Under the pieces are notes generated by a model. It was not told the DNA's origin. It made no database searches and saw nothing but the letters and a program-made list of their open reading frames with translations. Of a DNA stretch of 64,000 nucleotides, positions 1 through 13,500 are shown one piece after another. Every line of letters begins with the position of its first letter. Positions within the stretch are counted from its first letter, which is position 1. Source of the stretch: Porites lobata (lineage: Eukaryota; Cnidaria; Anthozoa; Scleractinia; Poritidae); NCBI GenBank assembly GCA_942486035.1, contig CALNXK010000030.1, forward strand, positions 891,001-955,000. The letters are read 5' to 3'. The translations under genes and the position numbers were made by a program.

Positions 1-531
1 GAAATGATCAAAAAAGGGAAAATGCGTTGATATTTAATCAGAGTCTCTTCACTAATTCTTTAAACAAATGGGGGGACCTCCGTCTGTGGAATTAGTGTGT
101 GGATATTGAGGCTTAAAGAGTTAAAGGTAAATTGGCTATTGATGTTCTCACAACATCATGACGTCTTCTCGATGGCTCATAACTGAACAGGCATAAGGCA
201 AAGTTAGAGAGTATAATGATTTGGAAGTAGCACATCCACAAAGTGGTTCTTCGTCTACCTGATTGGAATTTGGAAAAGTGGAAAAGAGATGGAAACGGCT
301 TGTTTAGCCTTTGGGATATGTGAATTTCAGTAAAATTACTTTTAGGGACGGTACGTGTGTTTCCCGAGAAGTCCGCATACTTTTCCTCTCATGGCAAAAT
401 GGTATCTGTTTGTTTTTCAATTCTTAAACTCCTTTTCAACAGTCCAGAGACTTGAACTATTTTTTTTGGCGCATTGTTTTGATGTGCGACAAATCAAGCC
501 CATTCTAACAAGGACGGATTGCTTTTTTCAG
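1..531. other. upstream ferlin intron, nothing recognised
   Basis: AT-rich sequence with no recognisable ferlin exon, RNA gene or inverted repeat. It is probably the intron before the first visible exon, because that exon begins in mid-codon. Confidence 0.5.
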
Positions 532-1567
532 CCCATGCTATTATAAGAAAATGGATTTTGTTATCTGATCCCGAGGACAAAATGGCAGGAGCAAAGGTAG
601 CTTCTGATAACTTTTTTTTATTAAATTTATTCTGCTAAATATCATCTAACAATAGTGGAAACCAAGGTAACATTTTTTTGTTCCCAAAGTACATGTAGGA
701 ATGTGTAAAATAATTTTCTTTAAAACTGACTTTTCACCCCTTAGTTAAGGCCCCCATCTTTCTAAAAAACCATACCTGAATAGTCGCGGACAATATTGCA
801 CGAGTCAAGTTTTTCGCCTGAGTTACAGCGTCATTTTACTCGTTCTGGAAGAGACACATGCAATACCATGGACCTATCACGCGACTCTCATTGTTCGAGT
901 ACACTCTCTACTAGTGTTAGACTTGGCAATTAGGTGTTTATTTTTTTGTTTTTTGGTTAATTTACTGTAACGAAACCTTTTATAGCAGTCCCTCAAAAAT
1001 AATGGTAGTCCTGTGGTTTGTTTCACAGGGATACTTAAAAGTGACCGTCATGGTTCTTGGACCTGGTGATGAAGCTCCGGTAAGTAAAATTCTCAGTTCC
1101 CAGGGGATATTTGCAGGTATTTGACAATTTCCTTAAGTTTTCTAGTTTTTTTTCCGTGGGCTTTGATTTGAGGGGATGCAATTTTTCTACACTTTTTGTC
1201 TGTTCAGCTGATTTTGTTTGTAGCGGATCGTTCTCTCTTCACGTCAAATTTGATCGTTTGATGTTTATGCACCAGATTTCCACCGGGATGGTTGGTGTAA
1301 ATGGTAAGCACCCATGGTATTCTCTCGCTAAAAGTCTAATCTTTGGCATTTGGTTTTTAGACAGTAACTGTGAGCGCAGATCAAGATGATCTTGACGACA
1401 TAGAAGAGTAAGTCAATACCAATGATGGATGTTTGTTTAATTAGTTCAAAAATAACTAAACTTTTTGTCATATTTTTTTTGTAGCAACTTAATTCAACCT
1501 CCAGGACTGATGCTCAGACCAGCATTTTTCTCACTAAAAGTATTTATAGCTGAAGATATTCCCCAAA
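532..1567 (+). CDS. ferlin exons 1-4: C2B end, FerI, start of C2C
   Basis: Exons 532-596, 1029-1079, 1361-1407 and 1485-1567. The first encodes HAIIRKWILLSDPED, matching the end of ferlin C2B. The second encodes GYLKVTVMVLGPGDEAP, the hallmark of the FerI segment. The third is an acidic stretch (DQDDLDDIE), and the fourth begins C2C (FSLKVFIAEDIPQ). About 82 residues. Acceptors are tttcag/cacag/ttttag/ttgtag; donors are gtagct, gtaagt, gtaagt and gtaagt. The 1-531 flank shows no convincing upstream exon. Confidence 0.9.
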
Positions 1568-4500
1568 GTAAGTCTTTCAGTTACTTTTTTTTTTAGAAAA
1601 AAACCTTTTAACCAAAGCTGATGATGAAGTTTTTCCCGTTTTTTTTTGGGTGGCAAATGGGCCCTGTTTACATGTAATAAATTTAAACTCGAGGTCAGAG
1701 CCTGGAGTTGTTGAGGCCTCAAATGTAATAAATGACCCTAAATGTAATAAAGGTCCTAAGTGTAATAACTTTTGGCCCTAAATGTAATAAAGGTCCTAAA
1801 TGTAATAACTTTTGGCCCTAAATGTAATAAAGGGTCTAATAATATTATACGTTTAATAGGTTTTAGCCCTAAATGTAATGGAAGTCTTAACAGTATACCG
1901 CATGTATGTAGTATAACAGCTCCAAACTTGATAAAGTCGCTGACTGAAACATGCGACGGTCTGATGCGATATTAATTTTATAGCCAGCTGGCGATTCACT
2001 TTCTTCGCCCTGTTGTAGTCTTCATAGATATTCATAAAATTAGAAAGCGGCTAGAGCGCTCAAGAAGTAGGAAAAACATTTATAAATTAACTACGTCTAG
2101 ATCGTGTTTCCTAGTACATCCCTACATCGTAAAACGCGAGTTCACAAAAGTTTTCAAAATACAGTAGTAATTTAGCAATTGAAGAAAGTATTAATGTTCA
2201 TTAGAAACAATCGTCGTAAATTAACTACTTTTGCCTATAGGGGTTTTTAATGTTGGGCCAAAAAAAGAAATGGTTTATTTATTTATTTATTTTTTTTATC
2301 ATTTTCCAAAAGAGTATGTCGGTCGGTCCATACAGAATGCTGTGAACACAAAGTTATATATAGACAGCAAGATATTAAGGGCAGTGTATCTTGATAGTTT
2401 TTCTGACTTCCTGACTTTGATTTTAATTTCTACCAGGAGTACTTCTTGAAGTGAATTTTATGCGAACTATTTTTTCCAGGATTTCACCACATGAATAATA
2501 ATAAGTTGTCACTCAAATGGCTATATAGGGGATCTGCCTGGGGTATTTAGTGTTTGATTCTTCCCTAGACACATTCTTGCGCTCAGTTAACCTGTAGTAA
2601 GGCTGAAAACAAACACTATGAAATCTTCTTATGACCCTAAGCATAATAAGAGCTGAAAGAATTACACTTATGACCTTTATTACATTTAGGGCCAAAAGTT
2701 ATTACATTTAGGACCTTTGTTACATTTAGGGCCAAACGTTATTACAATTAGGACCTTTATTACATTTAGGGTCATTTATTACATTTGAGGCCTCAACACA
2801 GTTCGTTTGGTCAGTACCAAGGAGGCGACTTGATGCCAATTAAGTCACTGATCTATTCTCTTAAAAATGTCACTTAACTCCAACTTCGTTCCCAGGGCTT
2901 TTCTCCAATTTCTGAGGAAAAAGCGCTGGGAACGACGTTGAGCTAACCTTGAAGCCACACCAGACACTCCACTGCTCAAGTACTTTGGTTGCGAGAGGTT
3001 TTTTTCCCCTTTACTGAGCGAGAAGACCTCTGGAATCCAGGGTAAAACTAAAGAAAATACTGCTAAGAATTGGAAATTTAAATATACAATAAATAGTGTT
3101 GTAAAGTTTGAAGTACTGAGTATAGGTTTTTTCACTCTGTGTAAATAATTTTAGTGGACTCTGGTGCTTCTGAGCAGATAAAGAAAGCTTTACTTGGTGG
3201 TCAGATGAAAGAATTGGTCGACCCATATTTACTGTTTTCATTTGCTGGTAAAGAGGTAAGCGCCAAATATAGCTTGCTTCTAAAAGATCGGTTTGGTAAA
3301 AATCGTTTAAAACTTGATCGCCACGTGTAAAGGAATTCAAGACAGTCTTGGATTCTGGAGTCCACTCCAGGTACTTAATTCCGGATTCTTTTTCAGTGGA
3401 ACTTGTATCCGGGATTCTGGATCCCCGAGCCCAGGATTCCGGATTCCACAAGCAAAAGTTCACAGATTCCGGAATCTGGATTCCCTTACGTGGGGCGAAA
3501 AACTACAAATTTGAAGAGTTTTGGAATTAATATCATCCTTTTTATGTACGCTCAGGGATAAAACTTGGAAAAAAAACACCGTTTGAATGAAATTCATCCA
3601 CATCAAAGAGAGGCCCAACAAGATTTTTTATTAACTTAAGAACAGCCTAAATATCGCAACGCCACCGCTGGTTTTCCCGCGAAATGACTTCTGAGGAACG
3701 AGCGCAGAAAGTTCGAACTGATGACGCGTTACTAACTAGACTTCGTTACTGCTTCCTATTGGTTAAAGACGCGGCACAACAAATTAGATGCACTACCCAG
3801 ATCTGGCTAGACTACTGATTTGTTAAATCTGAATTTGAAGAGAATTGAATCTCTTCTCGGATTTTTTTCATTGTTATTTTTATTTCTTTAGGGAAGGACT
3901 GCCACTCATGAAAACTGCGACCACCCTGAATTTAATCAGGAGCTGCATGTTCCTTTCCAGGTAAAGCACAAGAATTATCTTACCATTAGTTCATACCAAA
4001 CTGTAGGCGTTACTTCTCTCCGGAGATATAAACTTGTAGAACGCTTTTTGATTAGTTCTAGGCGGCATCAGAAGTTTCTGGTTTCCATGTTTTTTACGTT
4101 TTCCTTCTAATTTTGTCATTTTCCAGTTTTCCCAGAGAACAGGGTCATGGTTTTTTAATCTTCTACTCCTTTGTCTGCACGCCTTTATGAGGAAAAAATA
4201 TATCGGATATATCGGAATAGTGTAGCAAATTGTAATTATAGATAAATATCACACTGAATTTAAGTGCCTGTTTGCAAATTTGTTAATTAACGATAATGTT
4301 AAATAATGCTAAAATGCCAAGGACAGTCCATGTGGGCATCAATGTTGTATTGGGCTTTGGTTTCAGTTCCCTACAATGGCTGAGAAGTTAAAGTTGCAGT
4401 TGTGGGACTGGTAAGCGTTATGAAGTGTTATAGCAATATGTGTCTCTTCGGTACCAAGAACCATCAGTGCTCACATTTGTGATCTAACATCCTAAATTCC

Positions 4501-7500
4501 ACTTTACAGATTGTAAAGTGTTTATATACCAGACTTCTAAGAAAATGAACTTTGAACTATTGAGAACGAAAGGTGAAATTTGCCTAACTTTACCTGATTC
4601 CGTAAACTTCAGTTCAAAGCTTTACGAAAGTTTACACTGTCGTGTAAAGGAAAGGCGCATAAAGCTTCCGTAAAAGAGCGCACTTTACGGCACGCAAGAA
4701 AAGTAGCGTAAAGCTATGTTAAGACGATTTTTACTTATCGGATACAGGTTCGTGAAGATCCGTTAAGAGCCTGTTCTGTTTTTTTTTTTCGCCAAGTTGA
4801 AAAAACCAAAGACGAATTTATGTAACTTTATACTAAAGCGAAAATGTACTTCATTGGAATGTCAACACCACAGGATTTTGTCCACCTAGGTTTCAAAGTT
4901 AGAAAGTCAAATAATCTTACAACAATATGGCCTAAGAGAGAAGGGGGAAGAAAGCCGAACGTGGCAGAGTATCAAAAATAACCAAATTGAAACTCCTGGA
5001 AAATCCTGTGTCCCCCTTACCTCGCCCCTTCCCTCATTCCCCTCAATAAATAGACATTGTTTCTTGCGCGTAGTGAGCATAAAGATGAATTTCTTTATCC
5101 TCAATCATAGAACTTGAATTGTGTATTTTTAAAAATGCTGTGTGGGTTTTTGGGAGAACTTTCAAGGCAACTACCGAGTGTATGGTTCAATTTTGAGTCC
5201 ACCTTATTGGTTTTTGTTGTCACTGTTATGTAACTTAGCGTTGCACGACTGTAATTAAACTTTCTTTTCCTTTCCTTTCTTTTTCGTGCAATTTAAATTG
5301 TACATATCCCTTAAATAATAAGTAATGGTAACAGGACTGAGTGGAGTCCAATTCGGTCTGTAATCATACGAGTGATTAACAAAATCGGACGACCGCGTAG
5401 TGGGAGTCCGATTTGTTTAATCACGAGTATGATTAGACTGAATTGGACGACACGAAGTTCTGTTACCAATGAATCATAACTTTAACAAAATTTGTGATAT
5501 ATTAGGCTATTTTTTAAACCAAAACACAAGAAATTCGAAATTTTGTTTTGCTAGCAGTAAAAAAAAAAAGCCATTTAAGAGCGCGCGTGATGGCGCGTAC
5601 TGTCCAATTACTTAGGCATGACGTGTACTGTCCTATTAAACTGTCCATTTAAGGCTGAAATCAGGGCAGTTGATAGCCAATCAGATTTGACAATTTTGTT
5701 ATAGTTATGATTAAGGATTAAATTAACTGCAAAAACTACTGTTTCTGAACACTTTCTCTCTCACTCTAACCATTCTCATACTGACATGCAGTTAATCCCA
5801 CTAGAGAAAATTCATTCTTCACGTGACTCAGTTCGTAAGGTCAGAGAGTCGCATTTGATAGATAAGAGATGAGACCATGACTCTTGAACCTCATGGCCTA
5901 AACCGCCGTGACGAATTATTGTAATCCATATCCTTAGTATTTTTCCTTTCCAGTTTTTATGTTTTATGTGTGCATGCCTCACGCAGTCTGGGTGGTATGT
6001 ACCAAATATTAACACAAATTAAGCGATTTTTTCGCTGTGCATCTGAAAAACTTGGGACATGACTGAAAAGAAGGTTGTCTACGATCGCTTTTCCAGAAAC
6101 TTCTAACTGACATAGAGCTCGAATTACACGTTTTATTTTATTTGTGTCACCAGGGATAAATTGACCAGCGATGATTGCATTGGTACCCGTTACATTCCGG
6201 TGTCTGCGATATCAGGACAAGGCGAAGAAGGTGTTTCGCTTATTCTGTTTCTTTTTAGACGAGATAGACGCAATACATTCAGTTTATTGGGGTAGGTGTA
6301 TCTGATACCCAACATAGAGCTGACACGGACAAAGTTTTGTACAATATCAGGGCAGTAAGTGCAAGTTAGCTCTCTTATCCTGGAAACGCGGACCACCGCC
6401 CCAATTTACTTAGGGAAAGCCTTGGGATCTAAACTTGTAGCTAGCGCTGCAGGAGTATGTTTTGGAGGAGTTACTGCTTATCTCTTTCTATCTATAGCTT
6501 GCCAGGTTATTTTATTTTGAAAGCAGACAAATATTAGGAAGAGTAGAAGAGCAAGCAATAGGTTTGGCATGAAGCTAAAAGATGAATAGGGAGGAGGTTT
6601 TTCTTTACTACCTTCTCTACACCGGCTAAAGCTTTCTACTCATTTACCCCCAAACCAATTCTATTGCTAACCGACCAACCAGAACACGATTGTAGTACAA
6701 AGCTCTAAAATCAATGCTCAAAGACCTTGCATTTTTGCAAGTACGACGCCATCACGATTAAGGGCGTCTTTCATAAAAGGTCTGTTCACACTAGGTGCAT
6801 GAGCACAGTGCCGAGTAAAATTTATACTGGGCACTAATGTGAACACACTATCTTTTTAACTCCTTGCTACTCGAAAGTTTCAAAATGGCGTCTGGCAGAA
6901 CGAAATACAGCAGGCCTCAGTTGTTCGTAAGGTGGATAGCGTTATCCACCGGATAAATCACTATCCACTAGATAAAGCAATTGGTTTCCCTAATACTTAT
7001 CCACTGGATAGTGATTTAACCGGTGGATAGCGCTATCCAGCGTTTGAACAACCAGGGCCAGATGTGTACCAAGTTTGATACCGAGTAACGAATGTGTGGA
7101 CGCCACCCTTTTGTGCTGGTACCCAGGCACTAGTTCTCGGGCACCAAGTGTGAGGACAACCGAATGTTAATATAGACCCATTGAGGGGAAATATAGACTA
7201 TGTTTTACTGTTAAAATTCTTTTAATCTCAGGTTTTTTGCCGCGATATGGTCCATGCTTTTTAAACTTTTATGGTTCCACAAGAGAGTATTCCGATCTTC
7301 CTGACGAGTACGACGAGCTTAACCTTGGCATTGTAAGTTCCTTTTCTAACCGCGACTCGATGCAGTATACGTAATAAATCAATGACAGATCTATTTTCAA
7401 TCTTCTTTATCATAAAAGTCATGAGCTCTTTTTAAGAGCTTCATTCTATTTTGGTTGTTGCACTGTTAAATTAATCTTTTCAGCGAACATTTAAACCAGA

Positions 7501-10500
7501 CGACGACTCTCCCAGCCGACTTGCTGACAGAATTCCAAAGCGCGGCATTAAATTCTGCGCTCTTCCCTTAAATTACTTTGGTCTTGTTGACTTCATGCAA
7601 TACTTCCTAAAAAAACGGCCAATTATTTACTGATACACACAGCAACTGAATTATTTAAAACTTCTGTTGAAAAGTTTTTTTACTTTACTAAAACACATCT
7701 TGGCCAGGAAAATATTACTTTTCCTCATTCAAAGTTTAGGGGTTTAAGTTTTGAACACAGATTTTGGAATTCTATTAGGTCTAACAAGTGCTGGCCTCAT
7801 GAAATAAGAACCGCGGCTTTGAAGTGTAACTTTGTGCGCTCTTAGTCTGTGCCAGTCCCTCTCAGATAGTAGAGAGCTTTAGATTCGAGGACTACGACGA
7901 CAACGAAGACGATATTTCATGTTAAGTTATCTCGCCTATTCTCTAAAAATAGACACCCCGGAAAGCATCATCATGGTACTTTTTTCACCACAAAAGTTAG
8001 TACGAATATTTCCGTTGAAGGACGTAAAGCCCTCTCCTAATCGCTGAATGATAAAATTCCCAACATTTGATAACTTGGTTTCGCCACTAAGACATTCTCG
8101 CTAAAACTCGTAGCACACATTGAGTAGAACGACGATAGCTATCACATTTTCCAGCCAAAATGACGTTGGTTCGCGCGCGCCCATGCCATTACTTAGTATT
8201 GAGAAAATCTTGTATTCGTGGACGTCCTCGTCTTAGAATATCAAGCTCTCTATTAACAACGTCGAGAAAACACGGTTAAGGGAAACAGGATGCGCGTGAT
8301 CTGGTTCCTTTCTCCCCAGCCCCTGCACATTTTCCACAATCTCAGCACATTACTTTCTTGGAGCCTGGAACAGGCTGGTTTTTTGGCGGTAACCCTGCCT
8401 TCCACTGTAAATTGCTTTGTGTGTATAGCTACAACAATATAGAGATTTAAGGTGACGTTTCGGCAAACGGTAAACGCAGGAATTTTCACCAAGTGACCAA
8501 GTTTCTTTTACACCAGATTCAACAAGAAGAATGATTTTGAACAGTGTTTACCTCTCTTTTTCAAATTTGAGAAATTGTCAACCTAAATATAATCTGACGT
8601 TTGACGTTTTCCGTAAACATGATTCCAAATCTCTCTCATATTTAATGAACTATTTTTAAATTAAGGGGTTCTTTGTCGTACACTAACCCTTTCAAATTAT
8701 TTGGAATGCTTGGTCTTTTAGGGTGAAGGCGTTGCGTATCGTGGTCGAGTTCTTGTTGAACTTGAGACCAAACTAGACACTCAGCCAACAAAACTTATCG
8801 AAGACGTCCAAAGTGATCACATAATACGTATCCAGGTAAGTGTCAGTCGTTTGGCTGGCTTGTGACATCATAGACTCTCCAACCTCCTGTTGAAGAGACC
8901 ATGGTGACATGGGTAACCGATCTGCTAATATTCGAGATACGTGATGAAAGACATTTTATGTAGCTTCCAAAACCATTCAATAATTCTTGCATATGTTCAC
9001 TGCCTTTTCTGTTTCTCAGAGTATCAAACCCAAACCTCGTGCTTAACATAAATTGCTTTCCATTGCCTTCTTTTTTATTTTCCGGTATCTTCACCGTCCT
9101 CTACCTTTCAGGCCATTATAGTGTTGGTTTCTTGGTAGTCCTGTGTTCAGCTACTTGGTCAGTTTTCCTGCGGCCAGTTGGGATACTCGACCTTGTTATG
9201 TTCAAGTTTATTTTAGTCATTTGCCTAGATCCACTTGACTCAATGTTAAAAATACTGCTTTGGGAATTAATGAGAACAAGGTTACTTTTAGAAAGGGTGG
9301 AGTAAATGGTAACGCTTCCTAGTAAAAAGACAACAAAATCAAAGCATTTTCCGGCACTGCAAACATACTGTAGATTTCCGCCCCATCTTCCGACATCCCC
9401 ACCACCCAGCAGGAAACAATCTGTTCCCTCTGTTCAATTCTTTTCACAGAGGTACCTCCGTCGAAGAAAATACAAATTGTTTGCTTGTTTCTTGGAGGCT
9501 TCAATGGTGGCATGCACGGATGGACATGTAACCTTTGAGATCAGCATCGGTAAAGTTCATTTATGATAGATCAGTTGTGTGGAAATTTATTTGTTAATTG
9601 CATTTCCTTCTAAACTAATCAGGAGCAAAAGCAAATCCAGACACGACTTTCTTGCAATCATTTTCCTCCGCATGAAAGCCACTACATACATTTGCTTTAG
9701 AGGTCAATGTTGCTGCAGAAAGGAAATTGAGTATTTAATTTGTGGCATAAAACAGTAGTGTTAAGTTAGATTATCAAAGTCCTCTGATGCTAAATTTCAT
9801 TCCGAAGATTGTAAATAGTATGATCAGCATCGAAAACGCAATACTGCATCAAGTGTGACGTCAGTTGATCCATATGAAATTGACGGGAAGCTCAGCACTG
9901 CTGCTATTTTATTCTTTCTACCACTCGGGCTTCATCTTTAGATTCACGTTGGACGGATTGATGTCATGTGTAGTCCAAATGAGTATCGCTCTATTCAGGG
10001 GAGAATGTTGTTAGGATTGGGCAGATTAACAAAACTCATAGAAAGGTTAATATCTGAAGAAATTTTCATTTGTGATTGAAAATAAAAATTTCCCTCCTCA
10101 AGTGATCTGGTCCTTCAGGTCTGATCAGTTCATTTAATTACCTAAGTGTCCTGTAATTAAATTTCAATTCACAATAAATATATGAACATTGTTAAGTCAG
10201 CATGATTTTCACAACTTCAGCGTAGGCAGATGCCAACGTGGCTGACGCATGAATGAGTGTCATTGATGCATAGTCGGTTGTTTACAGATGTAATTCAGCG
10301 ATTTTGGGCGGTTTTCCGCCATCCTATAGTTTTTTTTATAGCTTTTCTAAACTTGGTGCTAATCACTAGTAAGTAGCACTGGGAACTAGCACTGAGCAAC
10401 GCAACACAGGCAGCAACAGAGCAACAAATAGGGGAAATATCTTTCCCACGCGCGCGCGTATCGATCTTGCGCTTTTCCCTTTATTATTCAAAACGTAGCT

Positions 10501-13500
10501 TAAAAAATAATAGACAACTGGGGAAAAACAAGCTTTCAATATAGCTATTTAGACTTCATTAGACACTTTGATTTTCTATATTATTAGGAAATTATGGAAA
10601 TCAGCTGGACCTTTCAGTTCCACCGTCGTCATCTTCTACCTCGCCAACAAATGCCATATTTGATGGAAGCTATTATTATTTTCTGCCATGGAATGATATC
10701 AAACCCTGCTGTTGTGTCGATAGCCATTGGGAAGACATTGCCTTCAGGCTGGGACCACGTAACATTCTCGCTCGGATGTGTGAAAGACTTGTGAGTACGA
10801 GGTGGAATTTTCTTGCCAGCAAAATTTTGCGATCTTGAAAACCCTCTATTGCTTTTTAAAAAAGACTTAGTCTCTATGTTGTCTACTAGTTGGCAATGGT
10901 CTGGTGGTTTTGGAAATAAAAATATTCTTATGATCAGAACTATTCTAGACAGTTACTTAAAAAAAATCTATATTTATTCATACTGCTGCCCCGTCACCGC
11001 TTCGCCCGAGGGTGTTGCGATAAACGAATTTCCATTAAACTCATCTGCGATAAGAAAAGACAACAGAGGTCCAAAAGTGTGATGTAATGCCTGATAATTC
11101 CTCAGAAATAGAAGAAAAAGCCAAATGCACGATTTCGGCTTTTTATTATTAAGACAAAACAACAAGCTCTCTTATGTCTTTCAAGTAAGAGAATTTTTCT
11201 TAGCTCTACCTCATTAAAAGACAATTGAGTTTGACCCTCTCACAGCCAGAGTGAATGTTGGAGTCCCGTAGGCTGGTTCTAACTTTTGGGTCTGAGCAGC
11301 GCCGTAGCTAGTATGAGGCCAACCGAGGCACTCGCCTTGGTAAAATTTTGACGAATTTCGCCGATCATTTTTATTTTACATAAGCGATCATCGGATATTT
11401 TTAACGCATCATGATATTACAAAGAATTCAGCAATTCAGTCAATATACTATGAAAAAAATTACCATATCATTGATCTCAAGGGGCTACGTACGTTAACTC
11501 AATTTTTTTTTTGAACAAATACTGATCAAAACCATTGGCGAGGTTAACGGTCACCCAGATTATGTAGCTTCTTTCTGATTATTGCTTTTTAAATCCCACT
11601 TAAATTAACTCGAAAAAAAGTTACCGAAAGGCCCAGAAAACGCTGCAAATCGCATTTCCGAGAGACTAAAGTTCAAAATTTCTCGGGGGAGGGGGGGGGG
11701 CATGCCCCCGAACCCCCCTAGCAACTCCCGCCTGCCTCGGTTGGCCGTTTGGTCTGGCCACGGCACTGCTGAGGATGAAATCTTATGTTGTAACCGTTTA
11801 AAAGATTCGTCTCTGCCTGTACTTTCAAATGGTGGTATTTGTTTTCAATATTTGACAAAATGAAATTTGGGAATTTCTGTCGAATGCTGCCCTTGGTCAC
11901 ACTTGGCGCTGAAAGGGTTAAAGTCAAAAAGAACTTTTTTCTTAACTAGGAAACCGACATAGAGAATGTTCAACTGGCCAGAATAGCAAGCCAAAACGGA
12001 AGTGAAGACATATCCAGTGTTGCTGTACTTATTATAAAAATGCTGGATAAACTCATAGAGGATTGCAGGTAATGAGCTATATTACGTAATAGTCACATAA
12101 CAGTCTCTCTTCTCTTCAATTTCTTTCTTAGTTAATTTTATAGATCGGCCCTAGAGGGGGGTGGGAAAGGGGGCACAAAAGGGGGCTTTGGGTAGAGGTG
12201 TATGTGCCGTATTTGCCAAACCCTCACCCTGTTTCAGACAAAAATAGTTCATTTTGCGACCCTGCTTAAGACAAGAAACCTCTATTGAGCAAACAAACAG
12301 GTCGACGCAGGGTAAGATTATTTACGCTGCATTGGTTGACCGTGTAGTCGCCACAACAACTCCGATAACATGATTACTGACTGGAGGATTTAACTGCACT
12401 GTGCTATTTAAAGACTTTGGTTCATTTCGTTTCGCATACAGAATTAACTGCGATCATAGAATTTGATTTTTTGGGAAAAAATTATCCGCGCCACAAATGT
12501 AGACTTCTCATCGTCAACCTTCGATCAAAATTGCCATGGATTTCTTTTCAAACCAGCCTCGACGTTTGACTCGAGGAATGATATAAATGTAATGCTGTTT
12601 ACGTATGGATGTACAATCCTTGTGATAGTCATTATCAACACACCATGACACACATTATAGTATTATATATATTTTTTTTTTTACCCCTGTGATTTTAAAA
12701 ACAATCGGCATTCTGTTGTCGTGCTCCACAGTTTTTTATGTTGCAGCGGCTATTGACGGATTTTAAGTTATTTTAGATCCAACATTTCATGTCAATTTAA
12801 CATTTACTGACTTGTCCTTCTTTGGAAATCGTGTGATTCGATGGTGTCATGGTTGTTTTGATTGGATGAATTGACCACTACAGAAAATACCCTAACATAC
12901 TCTAGTGCTCTTTGTTTGTCACCCCAAAAATTTTGCATAAGCATGGTTTTCAGTTTCTCTAGGGACCATTTTAACTGCCAAGAGAAACTGAAGCGGCTAT
13001 TGACGGATTTTAAGTTTTTTAGATCCAACATTTCATGTCAATTTGACATTTACTGACTTGTCCTTATTTGGAAATCGTGTGATTCGATGGTGTCATGGTT
13101 GTTTTGATTGGATGAATTGACCACTACAGAAAATACCCTAACATACCTTAGTGCTCTTTGTTTGTCACCCCAAAAATTTTGCATAAGCATGGTTTTCAGT
13201 TTCTCTATGGACCATTTTAACTGCCAAGAGAAACTGAAGACAATGCTCATGCAAAATCTTGGGGTGACAAACAAGGAACATTATGGTATGTTATGGTATT
13301 TTCTGTAGTGGTCAGTTCTTATGACGAAGCAACGTTGTGTGACGAATCACTGAACCGTTAAGTAACGTGCATAATTAAAATAGGCGTGAAACGTCCTTAC
13401 CACACTACTCTTGTGATTCTTGTGTGCGCTGGTTTTTAAAAAAACCTTCTTCCTGTCATAGAAAACCTCTTCCTGAGCTGAAGCCAAAAACTCCTGGACT

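Noticed and set aside
355..546. Open frame upstream of the first ferlin exon
   Set aside because: It overlaps the first ferlin exon in a different frame and has no domain character.
12804..13308. Two pairs of similar small ORFs on opposite strands
   Set aside because: They are products of a tandem and inverted repeat.
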